Assembly: GCF_021869535.1 (NCBI RefSeq) | Contig: NW_026262735.1 | Span: forward strand, 496,001 to 560,000 | DNA from: Mytilus californianus | Lineage: Eukaryota > Mollusca > Bivalvia > Mytilida > Mytilidae | Direction of reading: 5' to 3' | Length of the DNA stretch: 64,000 nt | Translations under genes and position numbers: made by a program | The notes under the pieces: generated by a model | Databases searched by the model: none | The model's input: the letters and a program-made list of their open reading frames with translations, nothing else | Told to the model about the DNA's origin: nothing | Shown: positions 50,951 to 62,364 of the stretch, piece after piece | Layout of the letters: every line of letters begins with the position of its first letter | How positions within the stretch are numbered: position 1 is the first letter of the stretch

Positions 50951-51495
50951 TCTGCGTTCTCAAGAACAGAAGGGCGTCTCCAAAACACCAGCAAATGCGT
51001 CCTCTCAGCAGTCTTATGAAAGGAGGTCGCGGTGTAGAGGTCGAGGAGGAGTAACATCAGCTGCGTCTAGTCACAGAGATCAAGGACTCTCCTCACAAAA
51101 TAGATTTACGATACTGGATGACGAATCAGAAATGGATTGCGAAAGTGTTGTGCCACCCGAAAGATCACAATCTCAGGGTGATCGAAGTAAAAATGCTGGC
51201 AAACTCAATAGCATTCGTCCTTCTTTTCAAAAACCATGACCAATATCATTCAATGGAATTGCCGAGGTCTTAAAATAAACCTTCTCGAGTTAGCGCTTTT
51301 AGTTCAGTCTTTCTTTCCTGTTGCATTTTGTCTTCAAGAAACTCATTTGAAAGAAAGTGACAAAGTAACTTTAAAAGGATACAACATCTACAGCACCTTT
51401 TCTAAGGAAGACGAACGAGCTGCAGGTGGATCAACCATTTTTGTGAAGGACAACGTCATTCATAGTACAGTCCAACTCACTACAGATCTGCAGGC
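50951..51495 (+). pseudogene. LINE ORF1/ORF2 piece (right copy)
   Basis: Identical to 10365-10909; the ATGA overlap is at 51236-51239. Confidence 0.85.
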
Positions 51496-52135
51496 AGTTT
51501 TTAGCCATGGCGGCCATCTTGGTTGGCAGGTGGGGTCATGGGACACTTTTTTAAACTAGATACCCTAGTGATGATTGTGGCCAAGTTTGGTTGAATTTGG
51601 CCAAGTAGTTTCAGTGGAGAAGATTTTTTGTAAAAGTTAACAGACGACGACGGACGCCAAGTGATGAGAAAAGCTTTTTTGAACTTTCAGGTCAGATGAG
51701 CTAAAAATCAACATGCATATTTTTAAGTATATGTCGCGTGTGTCTCAGTGAACAGACCACATACTTTATTGAATAAGGCATCAAACACATCAATCCAGGT
51801 TTTCTTATTGTTAAAGCGATAAAACATATTAGACACAATAGGCTTTAGTTTTTGGTTTATTTTAAGTAGTACAGACGACGACAGCGTAAAAAAACTGTCT
51901 GCCATTTTCACATGTTTTACTTCTTTACCTTCGTTCAATCAGAAGATAAAAACCGATGACATCGAATATCGATTAACTGTGTCTCTTACTCGCTTTCTTT
52001 TAATCTTATTCACAGTTACTTTCAAACGCAAAGACGACGAACATTAAGTTTTATACGATAACGGAGTGGACACGAAAAAAATCCGAAAAAAAAATTCTTT
52101 AAAAAACGGCAAAAATGTTTTTTGAGTAGGCGGTT

Positions 52136-52145
<10 letters not shown>

Positions 52146-52166
<21 letters not shown>

Positions 52167-52171
52167 GGGGG
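52146..52171. repeat. 26-G run (right copy)
   Basis: Same length as at 11560-11585, 46 bp before the gap. Confidence 0.95.
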
Positions 52172-52217
52172 CGGTCGCGTTCTGGACAATATACAATATT
52201 TTTATTTTGGCATAAGA

Positions 52218-52318
52218 NNNNNNNNNNNNNNNNNNNNNNNNNNNNNNNNNNNNNNNNNNNNNNNNNNNNNNNNNNNNNNNNNNNNNNNNNNNNNNNNNNN
52301 NNNNNNNNNNNNNNNNNN
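52218..52318. other. Assembly gap (about 100 N)
   Basis: A run of about 100 Ns, the size usually inserted between scaffolded contigs of unknown distance. Sequence to the right does not continue the left copy past 11631, so the join is not supported by local homology. Confidence 0.97.
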
Positions 52319-53488
52319 GGATGATGAAAAAAAATCAAAATAACACATTGATGCCATAATTGTTTTTCACCATGACATCCATCCAATCTCTATTAATTGT
52401 GCAATTACTATATAGTCCATTAGAATAAAACAAACATACCAAATTAACATAACCAAAACATTAATTATTTTTAACATTCTTTATTATTTACAAAGAATCA
52501 CTAAAATTATATCATTTAAAATCAGTATAATTTAAAATAATTTTCTTTTTTTTTATTACAATTAAAGGAGAATAAAATCTCCCAATGACTTTAATTCAAA
52601 TATAATTACAAATCAGAAGTTTCCATATTATATGCATACTTACTGCTAATAATTAAATATGATTTAGAACAAATATGGAAACATGATAATTATAAAAATA
52701 TGTAAATGATAGAAGACAGCCAGTACAAAGAGAGATAACTCTTTTATTTTTATCTCAACTTTTGTCTATTTTTCCCTGTCAGGTCTACATAAAAAAAAAT
52801 AGATGTCATTTTTATAAATATATGTTTTTTTAAATTTGGAAATTTTTAAAATACACTTTTTGACAACTCTAATCATACAAAGCAATATTTATGGAAAATG
52901 TCTTGTCACAGTAGCTGATCTTTGTGTCTAGTATGATGTCATGCACCAGTTTTACATGGAAGTTCAGCTTTGGACGTTGACAACATGATTTTACCACACT
53001 GCAGACAATGGTCGCGTGTTCTATCCGTCTAAAACATACATTAAAGTCTTACATGCACGCGGGAAAAAACACTTATATTTACAGTGTAGGCATTTCCATT
53101 GTCAATTTCATATTTAGTATGAACTTCACTGAAACTATGCAAGTTACTTGACATTCTTTGAAGTGATTGTTGCAATTTTTATTAACTTTCTTTCAATTTT
53201 TAGCCATGGCGTTGTCAGTTTATTTTCAATCTATGAGTTTGACTATCCCTTTGGTATCTTTCGTCCCTCTTTTTCTAAAGAATTAATATGCAAATTTTGT
53301 TCTGCTATGAAACTCGGAAATACACAGTGAAATTACTGTGAAGATAAAATTCCACCGCAACCGGACAAGCATGCGTCACAAAAGAAAAACTGATCTGGTT
53401 CTGTCCATTCTTCCAGACTTAAAATGGAAATACCATTAAAAATCAGCAAGAATTGTGACCACCAGAAAATGTTCCTTTTGAATTGGGT
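52319..53488. other. Unassigned AT-rich sequence after the gap
   Basis: No gene recognised. A repeat-like block GCCATGGCGTTGTCAGTTTA...CTATCCCTTTGGTATC at about 53203-53276 looks like a common mussel interspersed sequence; its inverse (GAGGGACGAAAGATACCAG) begins near 57310. Confidence 0.4.
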
Positions 53489-54046
53489 CCGTAGGAGGCC
53501 TGTTGCAGGCAACATTTCGGTATCTATCCAAAATACCCTCATTTTCCAGTGGCTGTCCAAATTTCCCCGACCATCATCCCGTATGGCCTCTTTTCAAACT
53601 GAACCTTTCCTTTGGGCCGTTGTTGTTTGCAAAATTCCGTGCTCTACTTAAGTAATAAGAATCATTTTCTTGGTTGAAGTTTCATAAGGAAGAATTCATC
53701 AGCTGCCAAGTAAAATCAACCTCTACTCGCATGGATCGACATGGTCTCCATCGGTGAAACAACCTATTGGACTCTGTTTCAGTTTAAAAAGGCCAAGCAT
53801 TGTTGTAGATGATGACAGGTCTATGCTTAACATCTCCAAAATTGGAATTGTGCAACTTTGATTGAAATAATCGATAAGCATATCAAAACAAATATAAAAT
53901 TTTCAACGTCAACCCCAATTGGTTCATCGAACAAGTGACGCCATTATGTTCCTAAATATCTTCAGATTTTATTGATAATTTGCATGTGAAAGGAACATTT
54001 TTTCCATAATACACTGGATGTTAAGCAACCATCAATCAATCAATCC
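53489..54046 (+). mobile_element. SINE-like retroposon in two pieces
   Basis: About 53489-53600 matches the middle of the family (GTCCGTAGGAGGCCTGTTGC, CTCATTTTCCAGTGGC, CCCCGACCATCATCCCG). The tail (TGTTAAGCAACCATCAATCAATCAATC) appears at about 54018-54046. Some 400 bp of unrelated sequence lies between them. Either something inserted into the SINE or two fragments are close by chance. Confidence 0.6.
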
Positions 54047-54646
54047 ATAATACTGAAAAGTTGTATCAGTAAGATGACACTGTAGCTTCTTATTTAGGGT
54101 ACAAAAAAGTTGAACACATCACTAATGTGAAAAAAGATGTTTGCTTTTTAAAAGTGCACCACTAAAACATTGGGTTATTGTCTTTATCTTACGCCATGAT
54201 ACCTCGTTGCTAGGTCTACTGTTCGATAAGTTTGAAATTGAAATCGGTTATGTCTCGACAAGTGGCAGTATCGTTGCAGCAAGTGGTGTTGATGATGATA
54301 TTCCTGTTAAAGACTGCATCTGACTTATTGATTCTGTGATTGGAGATATTTCCGTTGATACAGCAGTTTTTGATGCAAGGTTGCATGGATGGTGTTGTGA
54401 TTAGTGCAGTTGGTGCAATGATGTGATTTTTATTAGGATGGCAAACGATGGACAAGTAGCACTAAGAATTTTTCTAATATGAAAACGATGGCAAATTATT
54501 CAGAATATTTTGAAGAAAATCGACTTAGAATGTTTTGATGATTTGGAACATTCAAAATTACTGAAAACATTATCAAAAAAATTGTGCATATTTAAGGGTT
54601 GTCAATAAGATTTTTTGTAAACAATATCAAATAGTTTTTTAAAGGT
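54047..54646. other. Unassigned sequence
   Basis: Small ORFs at 54141-54323 and 54216-54455 (minus) lack domain or splice support. Nothing else recognised. Confidence 0.4.
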
Positions 54647-54654
54647 GTAATTAT

Positions 54655-55974
54655 TAGTGTTGTCAAATTGACCAGTTTTGCCTAGCCGGTTTCTCGGATA
54701 ATCGTTCGACCGATTAACCGGTTAACCGGTAGTTTAAGATGATGTTACAAGGCCTTATCTATAGTACCCTACAAATGTACGTTTTGATAATACGATAAAT
54801 TTAAGTTTGTACTTTGGCATTATAAGGTCGGCTTGTCTGTGAGGATCCCTAGCGAAGTTTGACTTTTAATAATCTAATACACCGTTCTACTATGGCGTAT
54901 GTAATAACTTCAGATTGAAAAATAAAAAAACTTTCTTGATCTCGTCGAAATGAAAATGTCTGAAACCGATGATTCTGTTATATTCTTTGATGTCTCAGAA
55001 CATAATGTGGAGTGTTTCAATTTGAATTGATTAAGCCTGATACTCTTACCATCAAGTATACATTTATAACATATAAATTACATTCACTTTGATTTGCATT
55101 TATTAATTTTTGAGTTGGCATTTCGTTACAAGTATGACAAAGCCTTGCACGATGGAGGTTGCACATTCAGATGTAGGTCTACGCAATATATTGATTGATT
55201 GATTGTTGGTTGCTTAACGTCCAGTGGCAAATATTTCATGCATATTCAGGACGAGAACAAGTTAACAATAAATACAATAAGTAGGTTCTGTAATAGAGGC
55301 GTCTGGGATTAAGGTCGGAGAAATTTAGACTGCCACGTGAAATGAGGGTATATTGGATAGGGACAGAAATTTAGCCTTGCAATAGGTCACCTACGGACCC
55401 CTCAAAGAGTTGTTGTTGTTTACACGAGGCATCGGATTTAACGTCCCCATTCTGACCGGACGTGGCTGCAAATTTGTACATCCCGCACAGCCAAACGGAC
55501 GCCCCACTTTGGCGAGGGTTTTACCGCCGGTACGAGGAAGACCAATGGTGACCATACTTCAATTCCCCAGTCATCATTGGGGGTTCTACGCAATATAAAA
55601 AATAGATCAAAAATAAAATAATAAATAAAAGTAAATCGTAAAATTTAATCGGATTACTGTTTTAAAGTTACTGTTTGAAAACATGTATACTAATTATGTT
55701 TACTTAAGATCTTGCCCCGAGCTATTAGACAAGTTGTCTAAGATCTAATTAATTAAGTTTTTTTATTAGCAATAGCAATCATTATACTGGAAAATTGATC
55801 TGTCAAGTTAATTACCACGACGATATATATTATATACAACACAAGTATTGGAATGATTTTAATACACATTTATTTTATATCTATTAAGATTTTAAAAAAA
55901 TGTCCGGTTAACCGGTTAGCGTTTTCGGTATTCGGTCCTTCCGACGGTTAACCGGTTAATCGTTGACAACACTA
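54655..55974. mobile_element. hAT-like non-autonomous DNA transposon, complete
   Basis: Perfect 12 bp terminal inverted repeats TAGTGTTGTCAA (54655-54666) and TTGACAACACTA (55963-55974) are flanked by the 8 bp duplication GTAATTAT at 54647-54654 and 55975-55982. An 8 bp duplication with a TAGTG-like end is typical of the hAT superfamily. Subterminal GATTAACCGGTTAACCGG-type motifs occur at both ends and could bind a transposase. No transposase is encoded. A SINE-like element sits inside, so the hAT insertion or its ancestor is older than that SINE. Intact ends suggest a fairly young insertion. Confidence 0.85.
55191..55584 (-). mobile_element. SINE-like retroposon nested in the hAT element
   Basis: Tail at left, 5' end at right. 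A perfect 13 bp duplication TCTACGCAATATA lies at 55178-55190 and 55585-55597. About 35 bp in the region after AGAGTTGTTG is missing compared with the copy at 15720. Confidence 0.85.
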
Positions 55975-55982
55975 GTAATTAT

Positions 55983-57339
55983 CATGCAAACAGATGCATC
56001 TATCGATCTTAAAAGCAAATAGTATCCAGCGCATGATATACATACATGATATTTGTCCTGAATATTAACAGAGATTTAGAATACATGTTTGCATTTAAAT
56101 GATATGTGCTACGCACATTTTGTATCCATAACTCTATTAAATATGTTGGAAATATAGTACTTCAGAAGAAAAACAGTGTTATTCAATTGAAGTAATTATT
56201 CTAGCACATGTAGTAACTAATGTCATAATATTCCAAGCCACTCATGAATGCCATATAACAAAGTGTAGTTTATAAGCCATGGTACAATGGCAAAACTTCA
56301 ATTTCTTTCTACAGTATTCGGCATAATTGATATGTAGTCCTTTTTGCCTATTGTTGTTTTGACCATAACATCCTGAAGTGTTTCCACCTTTTTCACAATA
56401 CATCCAATCCTGAAATACAAGCCAATTGTATAATATATAATTATGGCCCGTAGAACAGGTGAATATCCAAAATTGTCAACACCAGATTGTTATTTCAATG
56501 GGGGCGCATCCCGAAGTGAGTTACCTTTAAGAATTCATCGTTTCTAAGGGGACATAATTGTTTCATTATACATAACTAACAGTGGAAGGGCCTTTTTTAA
56601 TCATTGAAAAACACTTGCCGTACTGTAGACTTTAGTAACAAACACAAGTCAAAAGTTGTCTTTTGAAAATACAATTATCATTAATGTCTTACAATTTTTA
56701 GTATGTATAACAAAGGTAGAATCTATTTGTGAAATATTGATGGCCCTGAGAAGGACCGTTTACAAGAGATATCATCGGCACAAGATGCATGTTCAAATCC
56801 TTATTTTCTTCGTCTCTGGATGGACTTTCTGTATCGTGAACGTTGCCATTTTGTTTATTTACGTTTGTGACGACATTTTTATGGGAGATAACGCAGTCAA
56901 GAAACTAAAAAGGTTATTCACTGCTGGTGTAAAATTTAAGGGTTATTCGTCCTTCCTTGCAATGGAATAAAAATTACCCGAATAATTCCATGTCACGTCA
57001 TAACGTGTTATCCAATAGAATTCTTTGTAATATATGTAAGGTATAATAATATGCATTATGGTAAATTATCAGTTAAATGTACATTGTGTAAGGAATTAAA
57101 ATTTCAACTAAAAGGTTGCAAATTATACAAAGTACATGTGTGTTTGTCAATGACTTAAACTCGATTTTGTCTTCATTAGCATTTCAGTTGCCTTTTTGTA
57201 ACTAACATAGTCATATACTGTAAAAATTGATGATGCATATTCTTTGGTTCATTTAGACATGCAAAGAAGAAAATTGGTTTACAATGCTGAACGTTCAAAT
57301 TTAAAAAAAGAGGGACGAAAGATACCAGATAACTTGCAT
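55983..57339. other. Unassigned sequence with one membrane-like ORF
   Basis: A plus ORF at 56656-56970 (104 codons) contains a hydrophobic stretch, VQILIFFVSGWTFCIVNVAI. It lacks recognisable homology, upstream signals or splice borders, so I do not call it a gene. Nothing else seen. Confidence 0.3.
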
Positions 57340-58316
57340 GATATGTGGAACACTGTTATCAAGAACGCTGCCAACTACAGTTAAGTAATTTCCAACAGCA
57401 AACACACGGCTGGGTGCAGGGTGGAGAAAATAATGCTCAACTTCCATGTATTTGGATGTATTTGCCTCAGAAATCCTAGTGCAAAATGAATTTCTTTTCT
57501 TCACTTTTGTACAAAGTCTGCTATACATGACATAGCCATTCCTTGTGACTTTAGGTTCCTTCATATACATTCCTTGTGACTTTAGGTTCCTTCATATAAT
57601 CATCAATTGATTTGTATCCAGTAATGTCATCAAGGTGGTTACAAATGTCTTCAAATTAAGGCAACTGTGTATCTATTTTTTTCAGCATGAAGCACATTGC
57701 ACTGACTCAGAAATTAAGTGTCCAGAGAAAAGATGCTTTAGACATTCCTTGGTGTTTGATTTACTAGATGTATCATCATGACCCATCATACTATGAATGT
57801 ACTTTTCCGCATGCATAGACCAGAAAATTCCTCTACAAATATTATCTGTGCCATGAATGCCTTTTTTCATTTCTCCGTTGAACGATTCAAAACAGAAACT
57901 GGACCATGCCCACAATGGACCCCATTTCTTCACACATCCAACAAGATGAAGGAGATTGTGCACATTAAGTCCCTTAAATGCCTTCCCATAAAGACCTTCT
58001 GCTGAATTTACAAACATAGTTATAAGAAGATCAGCTCTTTGGACATCTTCAGATGAGCTTCCTTCTCCCAAAAGTAAGTAAGTAGCCTCAACTAATAAAC
58101 TAAAATGCTTTTTAGATACACATCAGGGAGAATGTCTGTCAAACATGGGAGAGAATAAAACAGGAGCCATGATCTCAACTCTGATGCCTTCCAATGGTGT
58201 AGTGTACTTGAGAACTTTCTTGGGAGTCGATTGATAAGGTATGGTGGTTTTATGCTTTTCAATAATTTACCAACCTCTTTGATCTTGGTTTTTCGGCTGA
58301 TGTTGTATTGAACCAT
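57340..58316 (-). pseudogene. CACTA (En/Spm)-type transposase C-terminal remnant
   Basis: Reading leftwards: 58316-58092 gives IKPPYLINRLPRKF, HHWKASELRSWLLFYSLPCL and DILPDVYL. After a frame change, 58071-57682 gives FKGLNVHNLLHLVGCVKKWG, PLWAWSSFCFESFNGEMKKG and IHGT. A further piece, about 57570-57340, gives RNGYVMYSRLCTKVKKRNSF and HYFLHPAPSRVFAVGNYLTV. The first two pieces are characteristic of the region C-terminal to the catalytic core in animal and plant CACTA transposases (DUF4218-like). The catalytic DDE part is not in the window. Stops and frame changes make it a pseudogene. Confidence 0.6.
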
Positions 58317-59804
58317 GTGCCCAACAATTTCTTACAGATTCCTTACAGGTCTCCATGCATGTGATCAATCACTATGTTTTCGCAGATTGAGAAAAAAAGC
58401 CAAGTAACTTCTTAACACACTGATTCCCATCATGTCCTTTACCCTTTTTCTGCTATTTAGTGCTCGCTCAGTGTTTCTTTTGGTTTCCATTGTGGTAAGG
58501 GCACCAGATCTCAATTATTTGATTTATTTTGTCAAGTGCATGATATGAAAAAAAAGATAACCGTCAGCGTGGTTTGGAATTTCAAATGTTTGAAAGATCA
58601 ATTAGTGGCTCCAACATCATCACATCATGTCAAATTTTACCTTTATTTCAGATTTCTACGGGCCAGTTGTCATGTGACATGACATGGGGTTATATCATAT
58701 TCAGCACTGATATAGTTTTGTTATATGTCCCTAAGCTTTTATCTTTAAAACTTTCATTTCACTTTCTTTTCATGCATTGACCTAATACTATCCCCATATA
58801 TGGTTATAAATTGTCTGACAATATCCTTGTGTGTGTGTTGATCTTCAAAAGAAACAAGTGATAACTCTTTTTCTTTGATTACTTTTTCCAATTTCAGTTA
58901 GACTAGTGTATAACGCCTCCAAGTCATCTTCATACATGTTCTGAAAACAAAATATGTAAACATTTAGTGGCATTTTAAAGTTATTGGTAGTCATGTTATC
59001 ATACAAATAGAAAACTTCATATATAACTTGCATACGAGATAAATTGAGGGGGGAGTTAAGGGGACAGGTTGCGGGCATGGTGTTCGGACTTTTTAACAAA
59101 TTCCACTCCTTACATTGCATTGTTGCTGACAATTAAGATCCCATATTTAAAAATATTAGACACGCACCTGTGATGGCAGGTCAGTCTGCAAAATGTCGAC
59201 ACAAAGTAATGTAGTCAATGGTCAATAAAGATTTGTAAGCGAGTAAAATAGTGTAAACGTGCATAAATCATTCATAGGAAGTTTCTACACACTGCCCTCG
59301 TCATGTTGACAGCGAAACGTGTAACGAATAACCTCATTTTTAAGTAAACAATGTGGCTTTCTCTTCAGACAACATTCATAATCTTGAATGAAATGAATAT
59401 ACACGATCCTCGGCAGTAGAAGGCTAAAATAATTTAAAACAAACTTACCTCAAAATATAAGCAACACACTTCTATATTAACGTGTTTTGTTGGACTGATG
59501 ACACTGACTTCTATCATAACAAGGTGCCCGACCAGCTGTTCGTGACAAGCTCAAAATTGACGTCGACTAAACGTTCTAGCCAATCACGTGTCGAATAGCA
59601 CAAAATAGCACTGGTATGTCGAATGATCTGATGTTAATGACGTTTTCCTTGTTCCGCGATAAAATTGTAGAAAGAGCCCTAAAGCCTCTTTGATGCTAAC
59701 AGATTTTACTTCCTTGTCATGGCAAAAATCTTGCTTCCTTCAACTTTGATCCCTATTATTTCCTGTGCCTTAGGTGTTATCGGATTCTTTGGAAATACAT
59801 AGTC
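58317..59804. other. Mostly unassigned, one possible minus-strand exon
   Basis: Only the exon-like piece at 58845-58940 stands out. The plus ORF at 58574-58780 looks non-coding. Confidence 0.4.
58845..58940 (-). CDS. Possible terminal exon, unknown protein
   Basis: On the minus strand a good acceptor (ATATTTTGTTTTCAG) is followed by NMYEDDLEALYTSLTEIGKS, then NQRKRVITCFF and a TGA at 58847-58845. It is 96 bp and acidic. The protein is not recognised. It could be a host exon or part of the CACTA-type element to its left. Confidence 0.25.
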   Translation of the reverse strand, partial: NMYEDDLEALYTSLTEIGKSNQRKRVITCFF

Positions 59805-60051
59805 TTATGTGTTGATGGAACCTATGTCTGATGATTTTTGCTGTCTTCGCGACTTAATTAACACTCCATATCCATGTATATCAAAAGCCATTTGTTGAGG
59901 TCCAACTACATAATGGGCTACAATTGTTCTTCGCAACAAAGGCAGGTGGTCAGCAGTCATCTTGAATGATGGCAGAGTGAAGCCTTCCTCAAAACGGTTA
60001 GGAAAGAGTGTGTCCAATGATGACACTATATCTGGTCCTTTTTTGGCCCAG
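59805..60051 (-). CDS. Possible terminal exon, unknown protein
   Basis: A strong acceptor on the minus strand (GGTTCTCTTCAG) precedes a frame reading WAKKGPDIVSSLDTLFPNRF, TLPSFKMTADHLPLLRRTIV and AHYVVGPQQMAFDIHGYGV to a stop at 59805. The composition is convincingly protein-like, but I do not recognise the family and see no partner exon to the right. Confidence 0.35.
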
Positions 60052-60065
60052 CTGAAGAGAACCAA

Positions 60066-60658
60066 TCAATGTATATTCTTTTATATCATTATTCAATAAT
60101 ACCTCATCAGTCAGTCATGCATCAAAAGCATCAGCTGAAGATGATGGAACTGCTGTTGAAGACTCACACTGAAATTAAAATAGAAATTAATGAGATTTAT
60201 TATAAATTCTCTTAACTGTTTTCTATAATCCAAGAGGGGGAAATGGAAATTAAAACTTCTTTGTATTCTTATCAATTAGCCTGTTTAATTACCGTGCACA
60301 ATTTGGCGTTTATAAAAATTTTAACAGCAATCCAGGCATTTACACTATCACAAGTAATGTTTGTATCTTTCAATATAATTTATTTTCCAATGTCCTCTGA
60401 ACTAAAAAATATTTTGTGCTAGACAATGACGAGTTCCTTGAACAAGGTGACCATGTGAACAGATTGAAATCTTTATATCAGTGTTGCAGTTTTTGCAGGA
60501 TAATATATAGTTATCAAAGGTACCAGGCTTATAATTGATACGCCAGTCGCGCGTTTCGTCTCCAAAAGACTCGTCAGTGACGCTCAGATCAAAATAGTTA
60601 GAAAGGCAAACAAGTATAAGTGGCATCGACCTTAAATTGCACTTTTGTTGTTGTGTAG
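60066..60658. other. Unassigned sequence ending in a palindromic repeat
   Basis: Near 60507-60600 lies the repeat TAGTTATCAAAGGTACCAGG... with CGCGCGTTTCGTCT and AAGACTCGTCAGTGACGCTC. Related copies are embedded in the satellite at about 24635, 25808 and 27950. Nothing else seen. Confidence 0.5.
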
Positions 60659-60794
60659 ACTTTGAAATCTTTAAAATACACGTATCAGCTGAAAACAGTT
60701 TTGAATCCGATCAAATTACAAGACCAGAAATTAAAAATTATGAAGGACAATTTCATTGACTTTAACGATGTCTTATGTGAAGAAGGCCGCAACC
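60659..60794 (+). CDS. Possible internal exon, unknown protein
   Basis: The acceptor TTGTTGTTGTGTAG and the perfect donor GTGAGT (60795) bound a 136 bp open segment reading TLKSLKYTYQLKTVLNPIKL, then KIMKDNFIDFNDVLCEEGRN. The protein is not recognised and no partner exon is visible. If the donor is not used, the frame runs into the repeat at 60855. Confidence 0.3.
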
Positions 60795-60854
60795 GTGAGT
60801 TGTCGTTTGACAGTAAATTCATTGACTATTTAGTAGGGAATATTACTTACATAT

Positions 60855-61085
60855 TCTGTGAAGTAAAATCACAAAAATACTGAACACCGAGGAAAATTCA
60901 AAACTGACAGTCCCTAATCAAATGGCAAAATCAAATGACAAAACACATCAAACGAATGGACAACTGACTTGGTACAGGCATTTTCAAATGTAGAAAATGG
61001 TGGATTTAACCTGGTTTTATAGCGCGTAACCTCTCACTTGTATGACAGTCGCATCAAATTCCATTATATTTACAACGATTTGTGA
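60855..61085 (+). repeat. Interspersed repeat, second copy
   Basis: Matches 16985-17235 (AGTAAAATCACAAAAATACTGAA through TTCCATTATATTTACAACGAT). Two copies in unrelated contexts show it is mobile or was mobile. Confidence 0.8.
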
Positions 61086-61089
61086 ACAA

Positions 61090-61680
61090 AACAGACATTA
61101 TAGGTAATTGCCTGCAAGTCCGTCGTGCCTTAGCACAAAAAATACGGAAATTACTTAAATTTTCCGTCGTAGGATGTTGATTGAACCATCTTTCAGACAT
61201 CGTCTGTTACCACATGACTTGCACCATCCTGCAGTTGAACAGCTTTTGTTAGAGGAGACATCAGCTCTCACAATAAAGTCTTTCTAACTTGCTGGTCTCC
61301 GAAAAGCTAAGACAGGAGGTTAAGGAAAGATCTCAGATAATTTAGGGTGCTTGGCAATAGTTTGCCAATTGGTATGGATCAAACGTGAAAGGTTAGCAAA
61401 GGCAGGATTGTATGTTAAAACAAATGGAACCATTTTGTTGGGACTCTTCTGTTTGTATTGTAATAGGTCATTGCGGCTGTTATTGTTAGCACGTACAAAT
61501 CCCTTATCTATGTCCCATTTCTTATAACCTCGTTTGGTCAAAAATCCGCGAAGTTCCTGTAACCGCTTAGTGACAGCCTCCTCATCCCGGAGCTGTTACA
61601 CACAGTAACGCCCATCAAGGGCCAGCCGTTTAATGCAATATTGTTCTACTAGAGGTTTGCAGAGTCCAGGAAACGGACCT
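61090..61680 (-). pseudogene. Penelope-like retroelement fragment
   Basis: Reading leftwards from about 61600: RDEEAVTKRLQELRGFLTKRG, here split as RLQELRGFL and TKRGYKKWDID, then NNNSRNDLLQYKQKSPNKMV, PFVLTYNPAFANLSRLI, a stop at 61320, then VLAFRRPAS and a cysteine cluster CKSCGNRRC. The TYNP, AFRRP and C-x2-C-x4-C order matches the segment after the reverse transcriptase of Penelope-like elements. No GIY-YIG endonuclease was found to the left. At least two stops; fragment only. Confidence 0.5.
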
Positions 61681-62364
61681 CTATCGTAGCCTAGGCGGCT
61701 CCATCTGACTCATCAAGGGGTCTATTTGCGTACCCTGGAAGAAGAGGGTGGCACGGCCATTGCCCGGAAACCTTGTCTTTCAACTAAGGCTGCCTCATCA
61801 GTTGTAACCATTGCCGCGGCGGCACAGGGCTGCTCTTTTACTACTGGGGTATCCAAAACCACGCTTCTCTCGGGGAGAGAAGCAAAACTACCGGACTCGG
61901 CCCCAGCTGAGACCAAGTTGTCTGTCACTGTTGTAGCTAGGAACTATGATTTCATTTTCTGTAAGATCTCAAGGCTGAGGTTATCCTCCATCTTGCTGTA
62001 CCTTTCAGTAAACATATCCTTATGCGACGACGTCAGGAAGTAGAGGATACTGGACACAACCCTTCAATGCAAGATGCAGACGGGACTGCTGATGTCACAC
62101 AACGGCTGAATTTTGAACCAGGCCTGTGTAGGCCATCCCATCTCCCTACAAACTGTTCTGAAGACAGGCATCTCTTCCCCAGGTTGGGGGTAACCAGTGG
62201 TCACCCTGACGTGTATCCTTAGGAATTGCACCAAGTCATCAAAAGAAGCTGAGGTCTAACCAGTGAGCCACTGCGCCAGAACCATCACCATATTTCCCCT
62301 GTACCGTGATTCCTCATGAGATGCGGCTCTTGTGTAGGGGCAAACATGTAAGATAGATGCTCCC
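61681..62364. other. GC-richer stretch with weak minus-strand ORF
   Basis: A minus ORF at 61722-61928 (alanine/valine-rich, 68 codons) overlaps a plus ORF at 61726-62043. Neither has a recognisable domain. Higher GC than its surroundings suggests it belongs with the retroelement debris on either side. Confidence 0.3.

Larger units (their letters stand above)
48476..51702 (+). mobile_element. Helentron-like element (right copy)
   Basis: Identical to 7890-11116. Confidence 0.65.
40587..52217. repeat. Right copy of the 11.6 kb duplication
   Basis: Equals 1-11631 plus 40586. It ends one base before the N run, that is, at a contig end. Its contents are listed separately below. Confidence 0.97.

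Noticed and set aside
1-52217. Circular virus or plasmid with terminal overlap
   Set aside because: The content is intron-bearing gene remnants and transposons typical of nuclear DNA. A circular extrachromosomal origin remains only one of several explanations for the overlap.
56656-56970. 104-residue ORF with a membrane-like segment as a gene
   Set aside because: No family resemblance, no splice or promoter context, and no repeat of it elsewhere in the window.
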